A DNA stretch of 64,000 bases from Sphingomonas sp. (GTDB lineage Bacteria; Pseudomonadota; Alphaproteobacteria; Sphingomonadales; Sphingomonadaceae): positions 62,001-126,000 of the forward strand of contig JAFIGU010000055.1 in assembly GCA_017849555.1 (NCBI GenBank), read 5' to 3'. Position numbers and translations under genes: made by a program. The notes beneath the pieces were generated by a model, which saw only the letters and a program-made list of their open reading frames with translations, had not been told where the DNA came from and made no database searches. Each line of letters begins with the position of its first letter. Position 1 is the first letter of the stretch. Below, in pieces: positions 1 through 9,127 of this stretch.

Positions 1-443
1 AGCGCGGCCGCGAGCATGAAATTGACGAAGCCGAACTGGAACGGATATCCATAGGCCAGCGGAAAGGCGAGCGCCGCCGAGGGCGACAGGGTCCCCGTCG
101 CCGCATGCGACAGGCGGATCAGCCCGGCGACGAACAGCGGCGGGATCGCCACCGTGATCAGCTTGGTCGCCAGCTCGACCCCGACCCATTTGGCGAGCGG
201 GATGACCAGCAGATCCACCCCGAGATTGCCGATCGGCGCCCAATGATAATCCCAATGGCGCTGGAGATCGGCCGACCGCCAAAGGTCGATCGCAACGTGA
301 TAGCGCCCGATGTGCCCCGGCACGTCGACCAGCGGCGGAATCGCCGGCCAGAGCAGCGGGACGGTCGACAGCAGGATGCAGACCCAGACGAACCCCGGGC
401 CGATCCACCAGGTCCGCCGCGGCGCGGCGCTGGCTGGCGGCAT
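1..443 (-). CDS. Polytopic membrane protein, GT-C-like (5' part only)
   Basis: An open frame on the minus strand begins with ATG at 443-441 and runs off the window edge, so only about the first 147 residues are visible. Its ATG shares one base with the stop of the upstream gene (TGATG), which suggests translational coupling. The protein opens MPPASAAPRRTWW, followed by a hydrophobic helix and then PPLVDVPGHIGRYH, an acidic first periplasmic loop. Further hydrophobic segments follow (near residues 70-85, 90-105 and 115-130). An acidic loop after helix 1 is typical of GT-C membrane glycosyltransferases, but the family is not certain. The neighbour has a similar architecture, so the two may act in the same cell-envelope sugar transfer step. 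Confidence 0.6.
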   Translation of the reverse strand, partial: MPPASAAPRRTWWIGPGFVWVCILLSTVPLLWPAIPPLVDVPGHIGRYHVAIDLWRSADLQRHWDYHWAPIGNLGVDLLVIPLAKWVGVELATKLITVAIPPLFVAGLIRLSHAATGTLSPSAALAFPLAYGYPFQFGFVNFMLAAA

Positions 444-2173
444 CAACGGACGCGCCAGATATGCACGCCCGCCGATCGCATCTCGATCGGGACGAGCCAG
501 GCCGGGGGTCGGCGGTCGCGCAGGCGGGTGAGCATTGCATCCTTGGGTTGTTCGGCGGGGGTCAGTTCGGCCAAGCTGTCGTCGCACAATAGCACATAAT
601 CCGCGTGCCACCGGCGGGCGACGGCCTGCGCGGCCGGCGGCGATCCGAGGAAGAAATCATAGCTTGCGCGATTGCCGGCATTGTTGCGGTGATAGGGCGC
701 GGCGATGACGCGGTGCGCGCTGGCGGCGAGGATATAGGGGCCGGGATCGAGCGGGGCCATGATCGTCCCTGGCGGCAGCGCGGCGATCGCCGCAAGCGCT
801 TCGGGGGTGGTGCAGGAAGCGACCGGCGGGGCGGAGCCGGCCCGCGCCTGCGTGGGATCGGGCAGTGCCTGCGCAGCGAGCGGATAGACGATGCCGGCCG
901 CCGCGGGCCAGATCGCCAGCGCCCAATGCGCGTTGCGGCGGCGTGCGGCGCCGATCGTCGCGGCGAGCGCCGGCACCGCGAGCGGCGCCCCGAGATGCGC
1001 GCCGCGCATTTGCAATAATGTCACCCCGAGCGCGGTGACTTGCAGCAGCAGCAGCGCCGACCATCTGTCGTCGCGGGTTCGGCGCCATTGCCACGCCGCC
1101 GCGCCGATCCCGGCCAGCATCAAGCCGGCTTGACCGATGATCGTCGCGAGCGGGGCGGCAGCGAGCGGTTGCGCCTCCCCGACGCGGGTGAGCCAGAGAT
1201 GCGCGAGCACCGGATCGATCTCGCCATAGGGTGAGAGGCATTGCGGAGCGGCAGCGACCGCGCATGCAGTCGCCACGCCGCCGCACCCGATCGCGATCAG
1301 CGCGCGGGGCAATGGCGACGGCGTGAGGCGGGCGCACAAGGCGATTCCCGCGGCGCCACCCGCCGCGGCGATCGCGGCGCGGAAGAAAGTGACGGTGAAG
1401 GCGTCGCAGGCAGGATAGCCCCATTGGTCCGATCGCAGCCCGAAGCCCGCCACGAGCAGCCCGGCGGCGAGTGAGACGGCATAGCCTCGGATCCGCCGAT
1501 CGGCGCCCGGCTGCGCGCGAATCCATGCGATCGCCAGCCACACGCCCGCCGCGACGAGCAGCGGCAGCATCTCCAGCCCGATCGCGACGCTGGCCACCGC
1601 GGCGATGCCGGTGATCGATCCGCTGCGCCACGTCGCGGGGCGGACCAGCGCCAGCGCGGTGGCGAGGAGAAGCACGATCTGGAAGTTGTGATGATCGATC
1701 CTTCCCGGCAGGAAGACCGTGGTCGCCGGATAGGCCAGCGCCATGACGATCACCGCGACGCTTCCCATGTCCGGCGCCAGTTGCCGCGTGACGCGCGCGG
1801 CGAGCAACAGCGCGGTTGCGAACAGCATCGTCGGCCAGGCGATGACCGCGGCGAGCTCGGCACCGTGACGGCCAAGCATCGGCGTCAGCGCGAGAATCAG
1901 CCCCGCGGGCACGAGATCGGGCAAGCGCGACCAGTGCATCGGCATACCGCCGGCCAGTCGGTGTTGCGAAAGATCGAAGAAAGATTGCCCGGCCAGCCAG
2001 TCGCGAATTTGCTGGAGCCGCATCGCATCGTCGGTATCGGTCAGGCGGAGCGCGGCGAGCTGGTGCCAGTCGCGGACCGACCAGACCAGCGCCAGCAGCG
2101 TGGCGAGCGCGAGCGCCGCCAGCATATCGCCATAGAAAATTCGCCGATCGCTGCCGGGGGTCATGCAGCGCAT
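443..2173 (-). CDS. Large polytopic membrane protein, GT-C/STT3-like
   Basis: A 576-residue protein made almost entirely of hydrophobic helices. After the first helix comes LTDTDDAMRLQQIRDWLAG, with the paired acidic residues expected in the first external loop of GT-C glycosyltransferases. Further motifs are GMPMHWSRLPDL and, about 100 residues later, LPGRIDHHNFQ, a pattern seen in STT3-like sphingomonad membrane proteins. The likely role is transfer of a sugar from a lipid carrier on the outer face of the inner membrane; donor and acceptor cannot be read from sequence. Start codons at 2173 (used) and 2164 are both possible, and neither has a clear ribosome site. The stop overlaps the next gene by one base. 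Confidence 0.65.
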   Translation of the reverse strand: MRCMTPGSDRRIFYGDMLAALALATLLALVWSVRDWHQLAALRLTDTDDAMRLQQIRDWLAGQSFFDLSQHRLAGGMPMHWSRLPDLVPAGLILALTPMLGRHGAELAAVIAWPTMLFATALLLAARVTRQLAPDMGSVAVIVMALAYPATTVFLPGRIDHHNFQIVLLLATALALVRPATWRSGSITGIAAVASVAIGLEMLPLLVAAGVWLAIAWIRAQPGADRRIRGYAVSLAAGLLVAGFGLRSDQWGYPACDAFTVTFFRAAIAAAGGAAGIALCARLTPSPLPRALIAIGCGGVATACAVAAAPQCLSPYGEIDPVLAHLWLTRVGEAQPLAAAPLATIIGQAGLMLAGIGAAAWQWRRTRDDRWSALLLLQVTALGVTLLQMRGAHLGAPLAVPALAATIGAARRRNAHWALAIWPAAAGIVYPLAAQALPDPTQARAGSAPPVASCTTPEALAAIAALPPGTIMAPLDPGPYILAASAHRVIAAPYHRNNAGNRASYDFFLGSPPAAQAVARRWHADYVLLCDDSLAELTPAEQPKDAMLTRLRDRRPPAWLVPIEMRSAGVHIWRVR

Positions 2174-2174
2174 C

Positions 2175-2201
2175 TAGCCGGGCGTGGTTAACGCCCGGCT
2201 A
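2175..2201 (-). terminator. Strong hairpin downstream of argG
   Basis: A perfect 10-bp inverted repeat, TAGCCGGGCG at 2175-2184 and CGCCCGGCTA at 2192-2201, surrounds a 7-base loop. It lies 6 bases after the argG stop and directly before the next gene. No long T-run follows, so it may be a terminator, an mRNA-stabilising hairpin or an attenuator of the downstream gene. Confidence 0.55.
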
Positions 2202-2207
2202 AATCGC

Positions 2208-3452
2208 TTATTGGTCGCGCCGCCCGAGCAGCCGCAGCCGCAGCGCGTTGAGCTTGATGAAGCCCGCCGCGTCGCGCTGATCATAGGCGCCCTGATCGTC
2301 CTCGAAGGTCACGACCTTCTCGCTGTACAGCGAGTTGGGCGATTTACGGCCGACGACGATGACATTGCCCTTGTAGAGCTTGAGCCGCACCGTGCCGGCG
2401 ACCTTTTCCTGGCTATGGTCGATCGCCGCCTGCAGCATCTCGCGCTCGGGCGAGAACCAGAAGCCATTGTAGATCAGCTCGGCGTAACGCGGGGCGAGCT
2501 CGTCCTTGAGGTGCGCCGCGCCGCGGTCGAGCGTCAGCTGCTCGATCCCGCGATGCGCGAGGTGATAGATCGTCCCGCCCGGCGTCTCGTACATCCCGCG
2601 GGACTTCATGCCGACGAAGCGATTCTCGACGAGATCGAGCCGGCCGATGCCGTGCTTGCGGCCGAGCTCGTTGAGCTTGGTCAGCAAGGTCGCGGGCGAG
2701 CATGCCTCGCCGTTCAGTGCCACGCCGTCGCCACGCTCGAAATCGATCGTGATATATTCCGGCTGGTCGGGCGCATCCTCGGGATTGACGGTGCGCGAAT
2801 AGACGTAATCGGGCACTTCCTGCCACGGATCCTCGAGCACCTTGCCCTCGGACGAGGTGTGGAGAAGGTTGGCGTCGGTCGAGAAGGGCGCTTCGCCGCG
2901 CTTGTCCTTGGCGACCGCGATCTGATGCGCCTCGGCGAATTCGATCAGCCGGGTGCGGCTGGTGAGATCCCATTCGCGCCACGGCGCGATCACCTTGATA
3001 TCGGGCGCGAGCGCATAATAGCCGAGCTCGAAGCGGACCTGATCGTTGCCCTTGCCGGTCGCGCCGTGGCTCACCGCATCGGCGCCGACCATCCGCGCGA
3101 TTTCGATCTGGCGCTTGGCGATCAGCGGCCGCGCGATCGAGGTGCCGAGCAGGTACAGCCCCTCGTAGAGCGCGTTGCCGCGCATCATCGGGAAGACGTA
3201 ATCCTTGACGAATTCCTCGCGGAGGTCGTCGATAAAGATATGCTCGGGCTTCACCCCGGCGCGCTCGGCCTTCTGGCGCGCCGGCTCCAGCTCCTCGCCC
3301 TGGCCGAGATCGGCGGTGGAGGTGACGACCGCGCAGCCATAGGTCTGCTGAGGCCACGTCAGGATGACGCTGGTGTCGAGCCCGCCCGAATAGGCCAGGA
3401 CGACACGGTTGATTCCGGCTTCGCCGACCGGGCGGTTGATCTTCTCGCTCAT
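2208..3452 (-). CDS. argG: Argininosuccinate synthase
   Basis: Joins citrulline and aspartate with ATP cleavage to AMP and pyrophosphate, the penultimate step of arginine synthesis, in the cytosol. The 414-residue length matches the bacterial family. The N-terminal ATP pyrophosphatase loop [11 protein letters not shown] is at residues 20-30. [19 protein letters not shown] and the downstream [19 protein letters not shown], which contacts citrulline and aspartate, are intact. It stands alone here, with a hairpin after its stop and the lipid methyltransferase gene 11 bp upstream in the same direction. The ATG at 3452 gives the expected short N-terminal extension before the nucleotide loop. Confidence 0.97.
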   Translation of the reverse strand: MSEKINRPVGEAGINRVVLAYSGGLDTSVILTWPQQTYGCAVVTSTADLGQGEELEPARQKAERAGVKPEHIFIDDLREEFVKDYVFPMMRGNALYEGLYLLGTSIARPLIAKRQIEIARMVGADAVSHGATGKGNDQVRFELGYYALAPDIKVIAPWREWDLTSRTRLIEFAEAHQIAVAKDKRGEAPFSTDANLLHTSSEGKVLEDPWQEVPDYVYSRTVNPEDAPDQPEYITIDFERGDGVALNGEACSPATLLTKLNELGRKHGIGRLDLVENRFVGMKSRGMYETPGGTIYHLAHRGIEQLTLDRGAAHLKDELAPRYAELIYNGFWFSPEREMLQAAIDHSQEKVAGTVRLKLYKGNVIVVGRKSPNSLYSEKVVTFEDDQGAYDQRDAAGFIKLNALRLRLLGRRDQ

Positions 3453-3462
3453 AGGGCGCGCC

Positions 3463-4704
3463 CTATGCAGACGTAGCGGATTCGCGCAAGGCCCGTTCGC
3501 CTTCGAACATATAATCGCGGGTTACCGGCACCGCGAAACGGCCCTTGGTGAGCTGCACCTGATAGTTGCACAGCCCGCCGTGGCGGAACGCCGCCGACGC
3601 GCCGGCGAGATAGAAGGTCCACATGCGGTAAAAGGCCTCGTCGTACAGCGCGACGACCTCGTCCTTCGCCGCGACGGTGCGGTCGTACCAATGATCGAGC
3701 GTCCACGAATAATGGACCCGCAGCACCTCGATATCGGTCGGGAACAGCCGCAGCCCCTCATAAGCGCGGACGATTTCCGATAGCGCGGGATTATACCCGC
3801 CGGGGAAAATATATTTCACCGTCCAGTCGTCGGTGACCCCCGGCTCGCCCATTCGCCCGATCGTGTGGAGCAGCATCACCCCGTCGTCGGCGAGCAGGTC
3901 GCGGCATTTCTTGAAGAAGGTGCGATATTGCGGCGGTCCGACATGCTCGAACATGCCGACCGAGACGATGCGATCGAACTGGCCGGTGACGCGGCGATAG
4001 TCGATCAGTTCGAACTTCACCTTGTCCGCCACCCCGGCCGCCTCGGCGCGCGCGCGGGCGACCTTGAGCTGCTCTTCGGACAAAGTGACGCCGAGCACCT
4101 CAACCCCGAAATGGCGGTTGAGATACAGCGCCATCCCGCCCCAGCCGCAGCCGATATCGAGCACTTTCATCCCCGGCCCGAGCGCGAGCTTGGCGGCGAT
4201 ATGCGCGAGCTTGTCGAGCTGCGCCTGTTCGAGCGAATTGGCGGGATCGGTGAAGTAAGCGCAGCTATATTGTTTGTCGCGATCGAGGAACAGATCGTAG
4301 AGCCGGCCCGACAGGTCGTAATGATGCGCGACGTTCTTCTTGGAGCGGCGCTCCATGTTGATGCGATCGACGCGATGCTTCACCGCGCCGGCGACGCGGC
4401 TGATCAGGGTGGGATCGAGGTTATTTTGCCCCGTTTCCCATTTGTCGTTCATCGTCAGCAGGTTGACCAGGTCGCGCACATCGCCCTGCTCGACGATCAG
4501 CCGCCCGTTCATGAAGCATTCGCCCGCGCCCAGCGCCGGATTGCGCGCGATCGCCAGCGCGACGCGCTTGTCGGCAAAGCGGATCGTCACCTCGGGAAAG
4601 CCCGGTTCGGGGGTGCCGAAGCTCGCCGGCTTGGCATCGGGGCGGAGGAGTGTGAGGCGGCCGCGCTTTACCGCGCGCGAAAGAAACAGGTCGATAAGAG
4701 ACAT
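3463..4704 (-). CDS. cfa: Cyclopropane-fatty-acyl-phospholipid synthase family methyltransferase
   Basis: A 413-residue SAM-dependent enzyme that adds a methylene group across the double bond of unsaturated acyl chains in membrane phospholipids. An N-terminal lipid-binding domain (about residues 1-110) is followed by the family motif [18 protein letters not shown] and YSCAYF. The SAM site [15 protein letters not shown] and MFEHVG follow, then FPGGYNP and [12 protein letters not shown]. All are standard for CFA synthases and mycolic-acid-type methyltransferases. The gene ends 10 bp before argG. Cyclopropanation is the usual outcome, but some family members methylate other lipids, so the exact product is inferred. 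Confidence 0.9.
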   Translation of the reverse strand: MSLIDLFLSRAVKRGRLTLLRPDAKPASFGTPEPGFPEVTIRFADKRVALAIARNPALGAGECFMNGRLIVEQGDVRDLVNLLTMNDKWETGQNNLDPTLISRVAGAVKHRVDRINMERRSKKNVAHHYDLSGRLYDLFLDRDKQYSCAYFTDPANSLEQAQLDKLAHIAAKLALGPGMKVLDIGCGWGGMALYLNRHFGVEVLGVTLSEEQLKVARARAEAAGVADKVKFELIDYRRVTGQFDRIVSVGMFEHVGPPQYRTFFKKCRDLLADDGVMLLHTIGRMGEPGVTDDWTVKYIFPGGYNPALSEIVRAYEGLRLFPTDIEVLRVHYSWTLDHWYDRTVAAKDEVVALYDEAFYRMWTFYLAGASAAFRHGGLCNYQVQLTKGRFAVPVTRDYMFEGERALRESATSA

Positions 4705-4770
4705 AGGGGGCGAGCCTAAGAGCCAAATTCGCTTCGGGCAACGCCGGGCTGGGACTTTGTATCCTGCGGT

Positions 4771-5520
4771 TCAGATTCCCGCATACCAGTCGTAATCCAC
4801 ATTATCTTCCCAATAGCCGCCGCGCCCCTTGCCGATGCCGGCGAGGCTGGCGACCGCATCGACGCGCATCAGATATTTGGCGTGCTTGTAGCCGAGTTGG
4901 CGCTCGACCCTCAGCCGACACGGCGCGCCGTTGGCGATCGGCAGCATCCGGTCGTTCAATGCCCAGGCGAGGATCGTCTGCGGGTGGAAGGCGTCGATCA
5001 GGTCGATCGATTCGTAATAAGGCCTGCCGCCGTAGAGATCGGCGCAGGTGAAGACGATATAGCGCGCCGCGTCGCGCAGCCCCGCCGCCTTGAGCACCGA
5101 GCCGAGCGTCGGCCCCTGCCATTTGGCGATCGCGCTCCACCCCTCGACGCAATCGTGGCGGGTGATCTGCGCGCGATTGGGGAGGTGCGCGAGATCGGTC
5201 AGCGCCAGCGCCAGCGGCCGCGCGACGAGCCCGCCGACGTTGAGCCGCCAGTCGGCGAACTTCCCCGCCGCGAGCGTTTCATATTCGGGGGTTCCCGGAT
5301 CGCGCGTGCCGTTCGAACGGAAGATCGGCGAGCGCTGGTCGGGGCGGAACTCGCGGGCGAGCGCGTCGCGGTCCATCAAGGCGCGCTGGATGCCGCGGTG
5401 CATATCCTCGCCCTTGAACAGGATCGCGCGGGCGGTGGAGTTGCGCGCCACCTGATCGCAGCCGGCAAGCAAAGCCGGCGCGCCGACGATCAGGCTGCGG
5501 CGGGAGATGAGCAGGCTCAT
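4771..5520 (-). CDS. Molybdopterin-dependent oxidoreductase, exported lipoprotein (sulfite-oxidase fold)
   Basis: A 249-residue protein of the oxidoreductase molybdopterin-binding family (the MsrP/YedY and sulfite oxidase fold). The N-terminus has a twin arginine, SRRSLIVG, running into LLAGC with a lipobox cysteine at residue 21. This suggests Tat export followed by lipid anchoring. RHDCVEGWSAIAKWQG holds the conserved cysteine (C124) that ligates molybdenum. YGGRPYYESIDL and the C-terminal QLGYKHAKYLMRVD stretch are typical of the family. Its ATG at 5520 overlaps the stop of the cytochrome b gene by 4 bases, so the two are coupled and the cytochrome is probably its electron partner. The substrate is unknown. 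Confidence 0.85.
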   Translation of the reverse strand: MSLLISRRSLIVGAPALLAGCDQVARNSTARAILFKGEDMHRGIQRALMDRDALAREFRPDQRSPIFRSNGTRDPGTPEYETLAAGKFADWRLNVGGLVARPLALALTDLAHLPNRAQITRHDCVEGWSAIAKWQGPTLGSVLKAAGLRDAARYIVFTCADLYGGRPYYESIDLIDAFHPQTILAWALNDRMLPIANGAPCRLRVERQLGYKHAKYLMRVDAVASLAGIGKGRGGYWEDNVDYDWYAGI

Positions 5521-6224
5521 TGCGGCACCCGCCACCAGCCGGTCAGCATCGATCTTATCCCGTTCCACGCGCCGGACAGGATCACCAGCGTCAGATGGAT
5601 CACGATGAACGCCGATATCGCGGCCATCGCGATGAAATGCAGCGATCGCGCCGATTGCCGCCCGCCAAACAGCTCGACCAGCCACGGCCATGCCGCGTTC
5701 ATGCCGGGCGACAGCGTCAGCCCTGTGAGGATGACCAGCGGCAGCAATATCCCGATCACCGCGACATAGGTCAGCTTTTGCAGGATGTTATACGCCGCCG
5801 GCCGCGCCGGATCGTGGAACCGGAAGGCAAGGTGCGCGGCGATGTCGGCCCCTAGATGGCGCGGCCTGAGTTCGGCGGCACGTGGGCGGAGGTCGCGCTG
5901 GAAATGGCGGTTGATCAGGCTGGCGAGCATGAAGGCGAGCAGCCCGAAGACCAGCACCAGCGCGAAGAACAGATGCCAGCGGCGCGACAGTGCGAGATTG
6001 TAATTGGCCGGGATCGTCAGCCAGGCGGGGAAGCGCGGCAAATGCGCCCAGGCATGATCGAAATTGGCGCCATATTGCCCCCAATAGAGCCGCGGATGCG
6101 CGTTCGAGATTCCCAGCCCGCTGCCGATCAGGATGAAGATCGCGATCGCATTGAGCCAATGCCACAGCCGCGTCGGCCAGCGGTGGCGATAGAGGCGCGT
6201 GCCGGGTGGGGGAGGATCGGCCAT
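5517..6224 (-). CDS. Cytochrome b/b6-domain membrane protein
   Basis: A 235-residue cytochrome b of the Ni/Fe-hydrogenase b-subunit/thiosulfate-reductase type. The family signature RHRWPTRLWHWLNAIAIF near the N-terminus supplies a heme-ligand histidine. Further histidines sit in helices near residues 105 (RWHLFFAL), 195 (SLHFIAM) and 210 (VIHLTLV). At least four transmembrane helices are visible. It precedes and overlaps the molybdopterin lipoprotein gene by 4 bases. It probably moves electrons between the quinone pool and the molybdoenzyme, analogous to MsrQ for MsrP although from a different family. Confidence 0.85.
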   Translation of the reverse strand: MADPPPPGTRLYRHRWPTRLWHWLNAIAIFILIGSGLGISNAHPRLYWGQYGANFDHAWAHLPRFPAWLTIPANYNLALSRRWHLFFALVLVFGLLAFMLASLINRHFQRDLRPRAAELRPRHLGADIAAHLAFRFHDPARPAAYNILQKLTYVAVIGILLPLVILTGLTLSPGMNAAWPWLVELFGGRQSARSLHFIAMAAISAFIVIHLTLVILSGAWNGIRSMLTGWWRVPQ

Positions 6225-6290
6225 TGCCGGTCAGGATAGGCCGTCCGGGGCGGTTTGGGAAAGCCGGTTACAGCGATTTACGCCACGCAC

Positions 6291-7052
6291 TCAATGATAG
6301 GCGCGCCAGAAGAACACCGCCGCGGTCGCCCCCGTCACGAGCAGGGTGAAGATATGGATCACCACCGGGGGCAGCCGCTTGCCGTAATCGGCGCCGAGCC
6401 AGCCGCCGACGATCGAGCCGATCAGCATCGGCAGGCACGCGCGCCACGCGATCATCCCGGTCACCACGAACACCAAAGCCGCCGCCGCATTGGAGACGGC
6501 GAGCATCAGCGAGCGCGGGGCGAACATCTCGCGCGGGCTGTGTCCGGCGAGCAGGCCGTAAGTGGCGGTGGTCATCAGCCCGACCCCACCGCCGAAATAG
6601 CCGCCGTAGAGCCCGAGCAGCGCCTGCGCCGCCATCAGGGTGCGCGGGCCGATCGATACCCGTCGGCGCAGCCACGCCGCGGCGCGCGCGCCGAAGGCGA
6701 GCAGCACGAAGGCGTAAAGCACCAGCCAGGGGATGATCAGGTCGAAGGCGTGGCTCGGGGTCAGCACCAGCAACGCGCTGCCGATCAAGCCGCCGACGAA
6801 GGTGATCGCGGCGAGCGCGCGGACGCTGACGTCGCCGAGCGGGACGAGCTCGTCGCGCAGCGCCCAGGTGCTCGCCGCGGCGCCGGGCATCAGCGAGAAA
6901 TTGGAGGTGGCGTTGGCGATATTCGCCGGCAACCCGATCCCGAGCAAGGCGGGGAGGGTGGCGAAGGTGCCCCCGCCGGCGAGCGCGTTCATCGCCCCGC
7001 CGAGCACGCCCGCGCCGGCGGCGAGCGCGATATCGGCGATCACTTCGGTCAT
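6291..7052 (-). CDS. TauE/SafE family transporter
   Basis: A 253-residue inner-membrane protein with about eight hydrophobic helices. The paired TauE/SafE repeat features are GGAMNALAGGGTFATLPAL in the first half and GLYGGYFGGGVGLMTTATY in the second. The family exports sulfite, sulfoacetate or other small anions, and the substrate of this member is not known. Its start overlaps the ccmB stop by 4 bases, so it is coupled to the heme exporter genes. It lies near the molybdenum oxidoreductase pair, and a sulfur-anion role would fit a sulfite-oxidase-fold enzyme next door; that link is inference. Confidence 0.88.
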   Translation of the reverse strand: MTEVIADIALAAGAGVLGGAMNALAGGGTFATLPALLGIGLPANIANATSNFSLMPGAAASTWALRDELVPLGDVSVRALAAITFVGGLIGSALLVLTPSHAFDLIIPWLVLYAFVLLAFGARAAAWLRRRVSIGPRTLMAAQALLGLYGGYFGGGVGLMTTATYGLLAGHSPREMFAPRSLMLAVSNAAAALVFVVTGMIAWRACLPMLIGSIVGGWLGADYGKRLPPVVIHIFTLLVTGATAAVFFWRAYH

Positions 7053-7687
7053 TCCATCCCCGCGCGGATCGCCGCGGCCGCCACGAACGGCGCGCCGGCG
7101 ACGATCAGCAGGCTGGTCGCCGCGAGCAGTTTGAGCCCGCCAACTCCGCCGCCCTCGATCGCGCCCGCGCCGAAGATCAGCAGCGGGATCGCGAGCGGCA
7201 GCATCACCAGCCCGGCGATCGCCCCGGCGCCGCGCAGCCCCGCGACCAAAGCCCCGGTCGCCACCGCCAAGGCGGCGAGGGCAGGCGTGCCGAGCACGAG
7301 CCCGATCTCGACCGTCAGCAGCGTCTCCCCGGAAAGGTCGAGCAGCCCGGCGGCGGCGATCGTCGCGGCCATCAGCGGCGGGGCGAAGGCGAGCCAGTGC
7401 GCGACGATCTTCGCCGCGGCGACCGCGGCCATCGACACCCCGCGCACCGCGAACTGGTCGAGCGTCCCCGAATCGAGATCGGGGGCGACCAGCCGCTCGA
7501 CCGGGAGCAAGGCGGCGAGCAATGCCGCCGCCCAGATCACCCCGCCGCCGATCCGCATCAGCAGCTTCTGATCGGGGCCGACCGCGAACGGAAACAGGAT
7601 CGCGACGAGCAGGAAGAAGGCGACGATCAGCGTCGCCCCGCCCGAGGCGTAGGCGCGCCGCATATCGCGCAGGATCAGCGCGATCAC
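7049..7687 (-). CDS. ccmB: Heme ABC exporter permease CcmB
   Basis: A 212-residue membrane protein, close to the usual length of CcmB, the permease that works with CcmA in cytochrome c maturation by releasing holo-CcmE from CcmCD. The N-terminal LRDMRRAYASGGATLIVAFFL and the central LDSGTLDQFAVRG, followed by six hydrophobic helices, are typical. The gene overlaps ccmA by 4 bases upstream and the TauE gene by 4 bases downstream. The rest of the ccm cluster (ccmC-I) is not present in this window. Confidence 0.9.
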   Translation of the reverse strand: MIALILRDMRRAYASGGATLIVAFFLLVAILFPFAVGPDQKLLMRIGGGVIWAAALLAALLPVERLVAPDLDSGTLDQFAVRGVSMAAVAAAKIVAHWLAFAPPLMAATIAAAGLLDLSGETLLTVEIGLVLGTPALAALAVATGALVAGLRGAGAIAGLVMLPLAIPLLIFGAGAIEGGGVGGLKLLAATSLLIVAGAPFVAAAAIRAGME

Positions 7688-8262
7688 AGCCGGATCTCCT
7701 GCGCGCCGGCGAGCGCGAGCGGCTGGTGGGTCGCGACCAGCACGATTCCGCCGCGCGCGCGCTGGACCGCGATCAGCGCCTCGAGCCGCGCCACCGCCGC
7801 GGTGTCGAGGCCATTGGCGGGCTCGTCGAGCAGCCAGATATCGGCCTCGCTCGCCGCCACCCGCGCCAGCCCAACACGGCGGCGTTGCCCGGTCGACAGC
7901 AGCCGCACCGGCACGTCGGCGAGCGCGGTCAGATCGAGCGCGTCGAGCGCGGCGGCGACGCGTGCATCGGGCGCCGGCCGCGCATCGAGCCGCGCCCAGA
8001 AACCGAGTGCCGCCGCCACCGCGCGCTCCGCGTCGAGCGCTGCGGCTTCGGCGAGCAGGGCGCGCTGCCCCTCGACCGCGACATGCCCCGCGACCGGCGC
8101 GAGCAGCCCGGCGGCGACGCGGATCAGGCTCGATTTGCCCGCGCCATTGGCACCGGTGACGAGCAGCGCATCGCCCGCGGCGAGCGCGAACGAGCGCTGT
8201 TCGAACAGCATCCGTCCGCGTCGGGCGCAGGCGACCGCGTCGAACGCGAGCCGCGCGCTCAA
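7684..8262 (-). CDS. ccmA: Heme ABC exporter ATP-binding protein CcmA
   Basis: The ATPase subunit of the CcmAB exporter. Walker A TGANGAGKSS, signature LLSTGQRRRVGLARV and Walker B IWLLDEPANGLD are intact. I placed the start at a TTG (8262-8260) that overlaps the TGA of the upstream protease gene (TTGA). This gives 192 residues beginning [12 protein letters not shown], the usual N-terminus of the family. A longer reading frame back to 8382 would run deep into the upstream gene and is unlikely. Translation is probably coupled to both neighbours. Confidence 0.88.
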   Translation of the reverse strand: MSARLAFDAVACARRGRMLFEQRSFALAAGDALLVTGANGAGKSSLIRVAAGLLAPVAGHVAVEGQRALLAEAAALDAERAVAAALGFWARLDARPAPDARVAAALDALDLTALADVPVRLLSTGQRRRVGLARVAASEADIWLLDEPANGLDTAAVARLEALIAVQRARGGIVLVATHQPLALAGAQEIRL

Positions 8263-8651
8263 TCGGTCACCGCGTCTTCCAGCGCGTGCATATCGTCGTC
8301 GCTCAGCCCGAAATGGTGACCGATCTCGTGGATCGTGACATGCGCGACGAGATCGTCGAGCCGCACCCCCGTCTCGCACCATTCGGCGAGGATCGCCTGG
8401 CGATAAAGGTGGATGCGATCCGGCAAGGTGCCTGAATCGAACACCGATTTCTCGCCGATCGGGCGCCCGTGATACAGGCCGGTGAGATCGAGCGGATGTT
8501 CGATGCCCAAAGCGGCGAGCGTTTCGTCATCGGCATATTCCTCGACGGTCAGCACGATATCGCCGAGATGCGCGCGAAATTCGGCGGGCAGCCGCGCGAT
8601 CACGCGCCGCGCCTGCGCCTCGATCGCCTCGCTCGAAGGAGCGGCTCCCAT
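8259..8651 (-). CDS. Small zincin-like metallopeptidase (DUF1025/MpdA-type)
   Basis: A 130-residue protein of the metallopeptidase family that contains only a minimal zincin core. The zinc motif [19 protein letters not shown] has the HExxH catalytic pair and a downstream acidic residue. It lies near the C-terminus, as usual for this family. [13 protein letters not shown] and [10 protein letters not shown] are other conserved features. The ATG at 8651 is preceded by AAGGGG and is preferred; an ATG at 8669 would add six residues. Its stop overlaps the TTG start of ccmA, and it is divergent from phhB. The natural substrate is unknown. Confidence 0.8.
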   Translation of the reverse strand: MGAAPSSEAIEAQARRVIARLPAEFRAHLGDIVLTVEEYADDETLAALGIEHPLDLTGLYHGRPIGEKSVFDSGTLPDRIHLYRQAILAEWCETGVRLDDLVAHVTIHEIGHHFGLSDDDMHALEDAVTD

Positions 8652-8714
8652 TACCCCTTGCCCGTCCATCGCTTTTCGCCATACCCGTGCGGTCCCATCG
8701 GGGGCAAGGAGGGC

Positions 8715-9011
8715 ATGATGGTCGAGGCATTGAGCGAGGCGGAACGGGCGGATGCGCTCGATGGCCTGTCGGATTGGGATTATGACGAATCGCGCGACGC
8801 GATCACCCGCTCGATCGCCTTCACCGATTTCGCCGAGGCGTTCGGCTTCATGACGCAGATCGCGCTGATCGCCGAGAAAATGGATCACCACCCCGAATGG
8901 ACCAATGTGTGGAACCGGGTGGAAATCCTGCTCACCACGCATGACGCGGGCGGGCTTTCGGCGCGCGATATCGAGCTGGCTGAGGCGATCGATTCGATTC
9001 TGGACGGGTAA
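8715..9011 (+). CDS. phhB: 4a-hydroxytetrahydrobiopterin dehydratase
   Basis: A 98-residue pterin-4a-carbinolamine dehydratase (PCD/DCoH family). It dehydrates 4a-hydroxytetrahydrobiopterin produced by phenylalanine hydroxylase. The family core [19 protein letters not shown], followed by [18 protein letters not shown], carries the catalytic histidines; the DHHPEW motif is diagnostic. ATG codons at 8715 and 8718 are tandem, with AGGAGGG just upstream. The gene is transcribed away from the protease gene, with about 60 bp between the starts. No phhA is present here, so it may instead serve in cofactor recycling for another pterin enzyme. Confidence 0.93.
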   Translation: MMVEALSEAERADALDGLSDWDYDESRDAITRSIAFTDFAEAFGFMTQIALIAEKMDHHPEWTNVWNRVEILLTTHDAGGLSARDIELAEAIDSILDG

Positions 9012-9018
9012 CAACCCT

Positions 9019-9112
9019 CGTCATTCCCGCGAAGGCGGGAATCCATTCTGGCTGGCCGAGCGGCTCTTTCCACGACCTGCGTGAATGGATTCCCGCCTGC
9101 GCGGGAATGACG
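9019..9112. repeat. Intergenic palindromic repeat (CGTCATTCCCGC type)
   Basis: Left arm CGTCATTCCCGCGAAGGCGG and the matching right arm, ending CGCGGGAATGACG, form a long inverted repeat with inner hairpins. It lies just after the phhB stop and before the convergent SDR stop, so it may also act as a bidirectional terminator. Confidence 0.75.
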
Positions 9113-9127
9113 GGGCGAAGCAGCAGG

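Noticed and set aside
2184..3476. A 430-residue plus-strand frame opposite argG
   Set aside because: argG is fully conserved on the minus strand; the other frame is a shadow.
6255..7571. Plus-strand 438-residue frame across the TauE and CcmB genes
   Set aside because: Shadow of two coupled minus-strand genes with clear family motifs.
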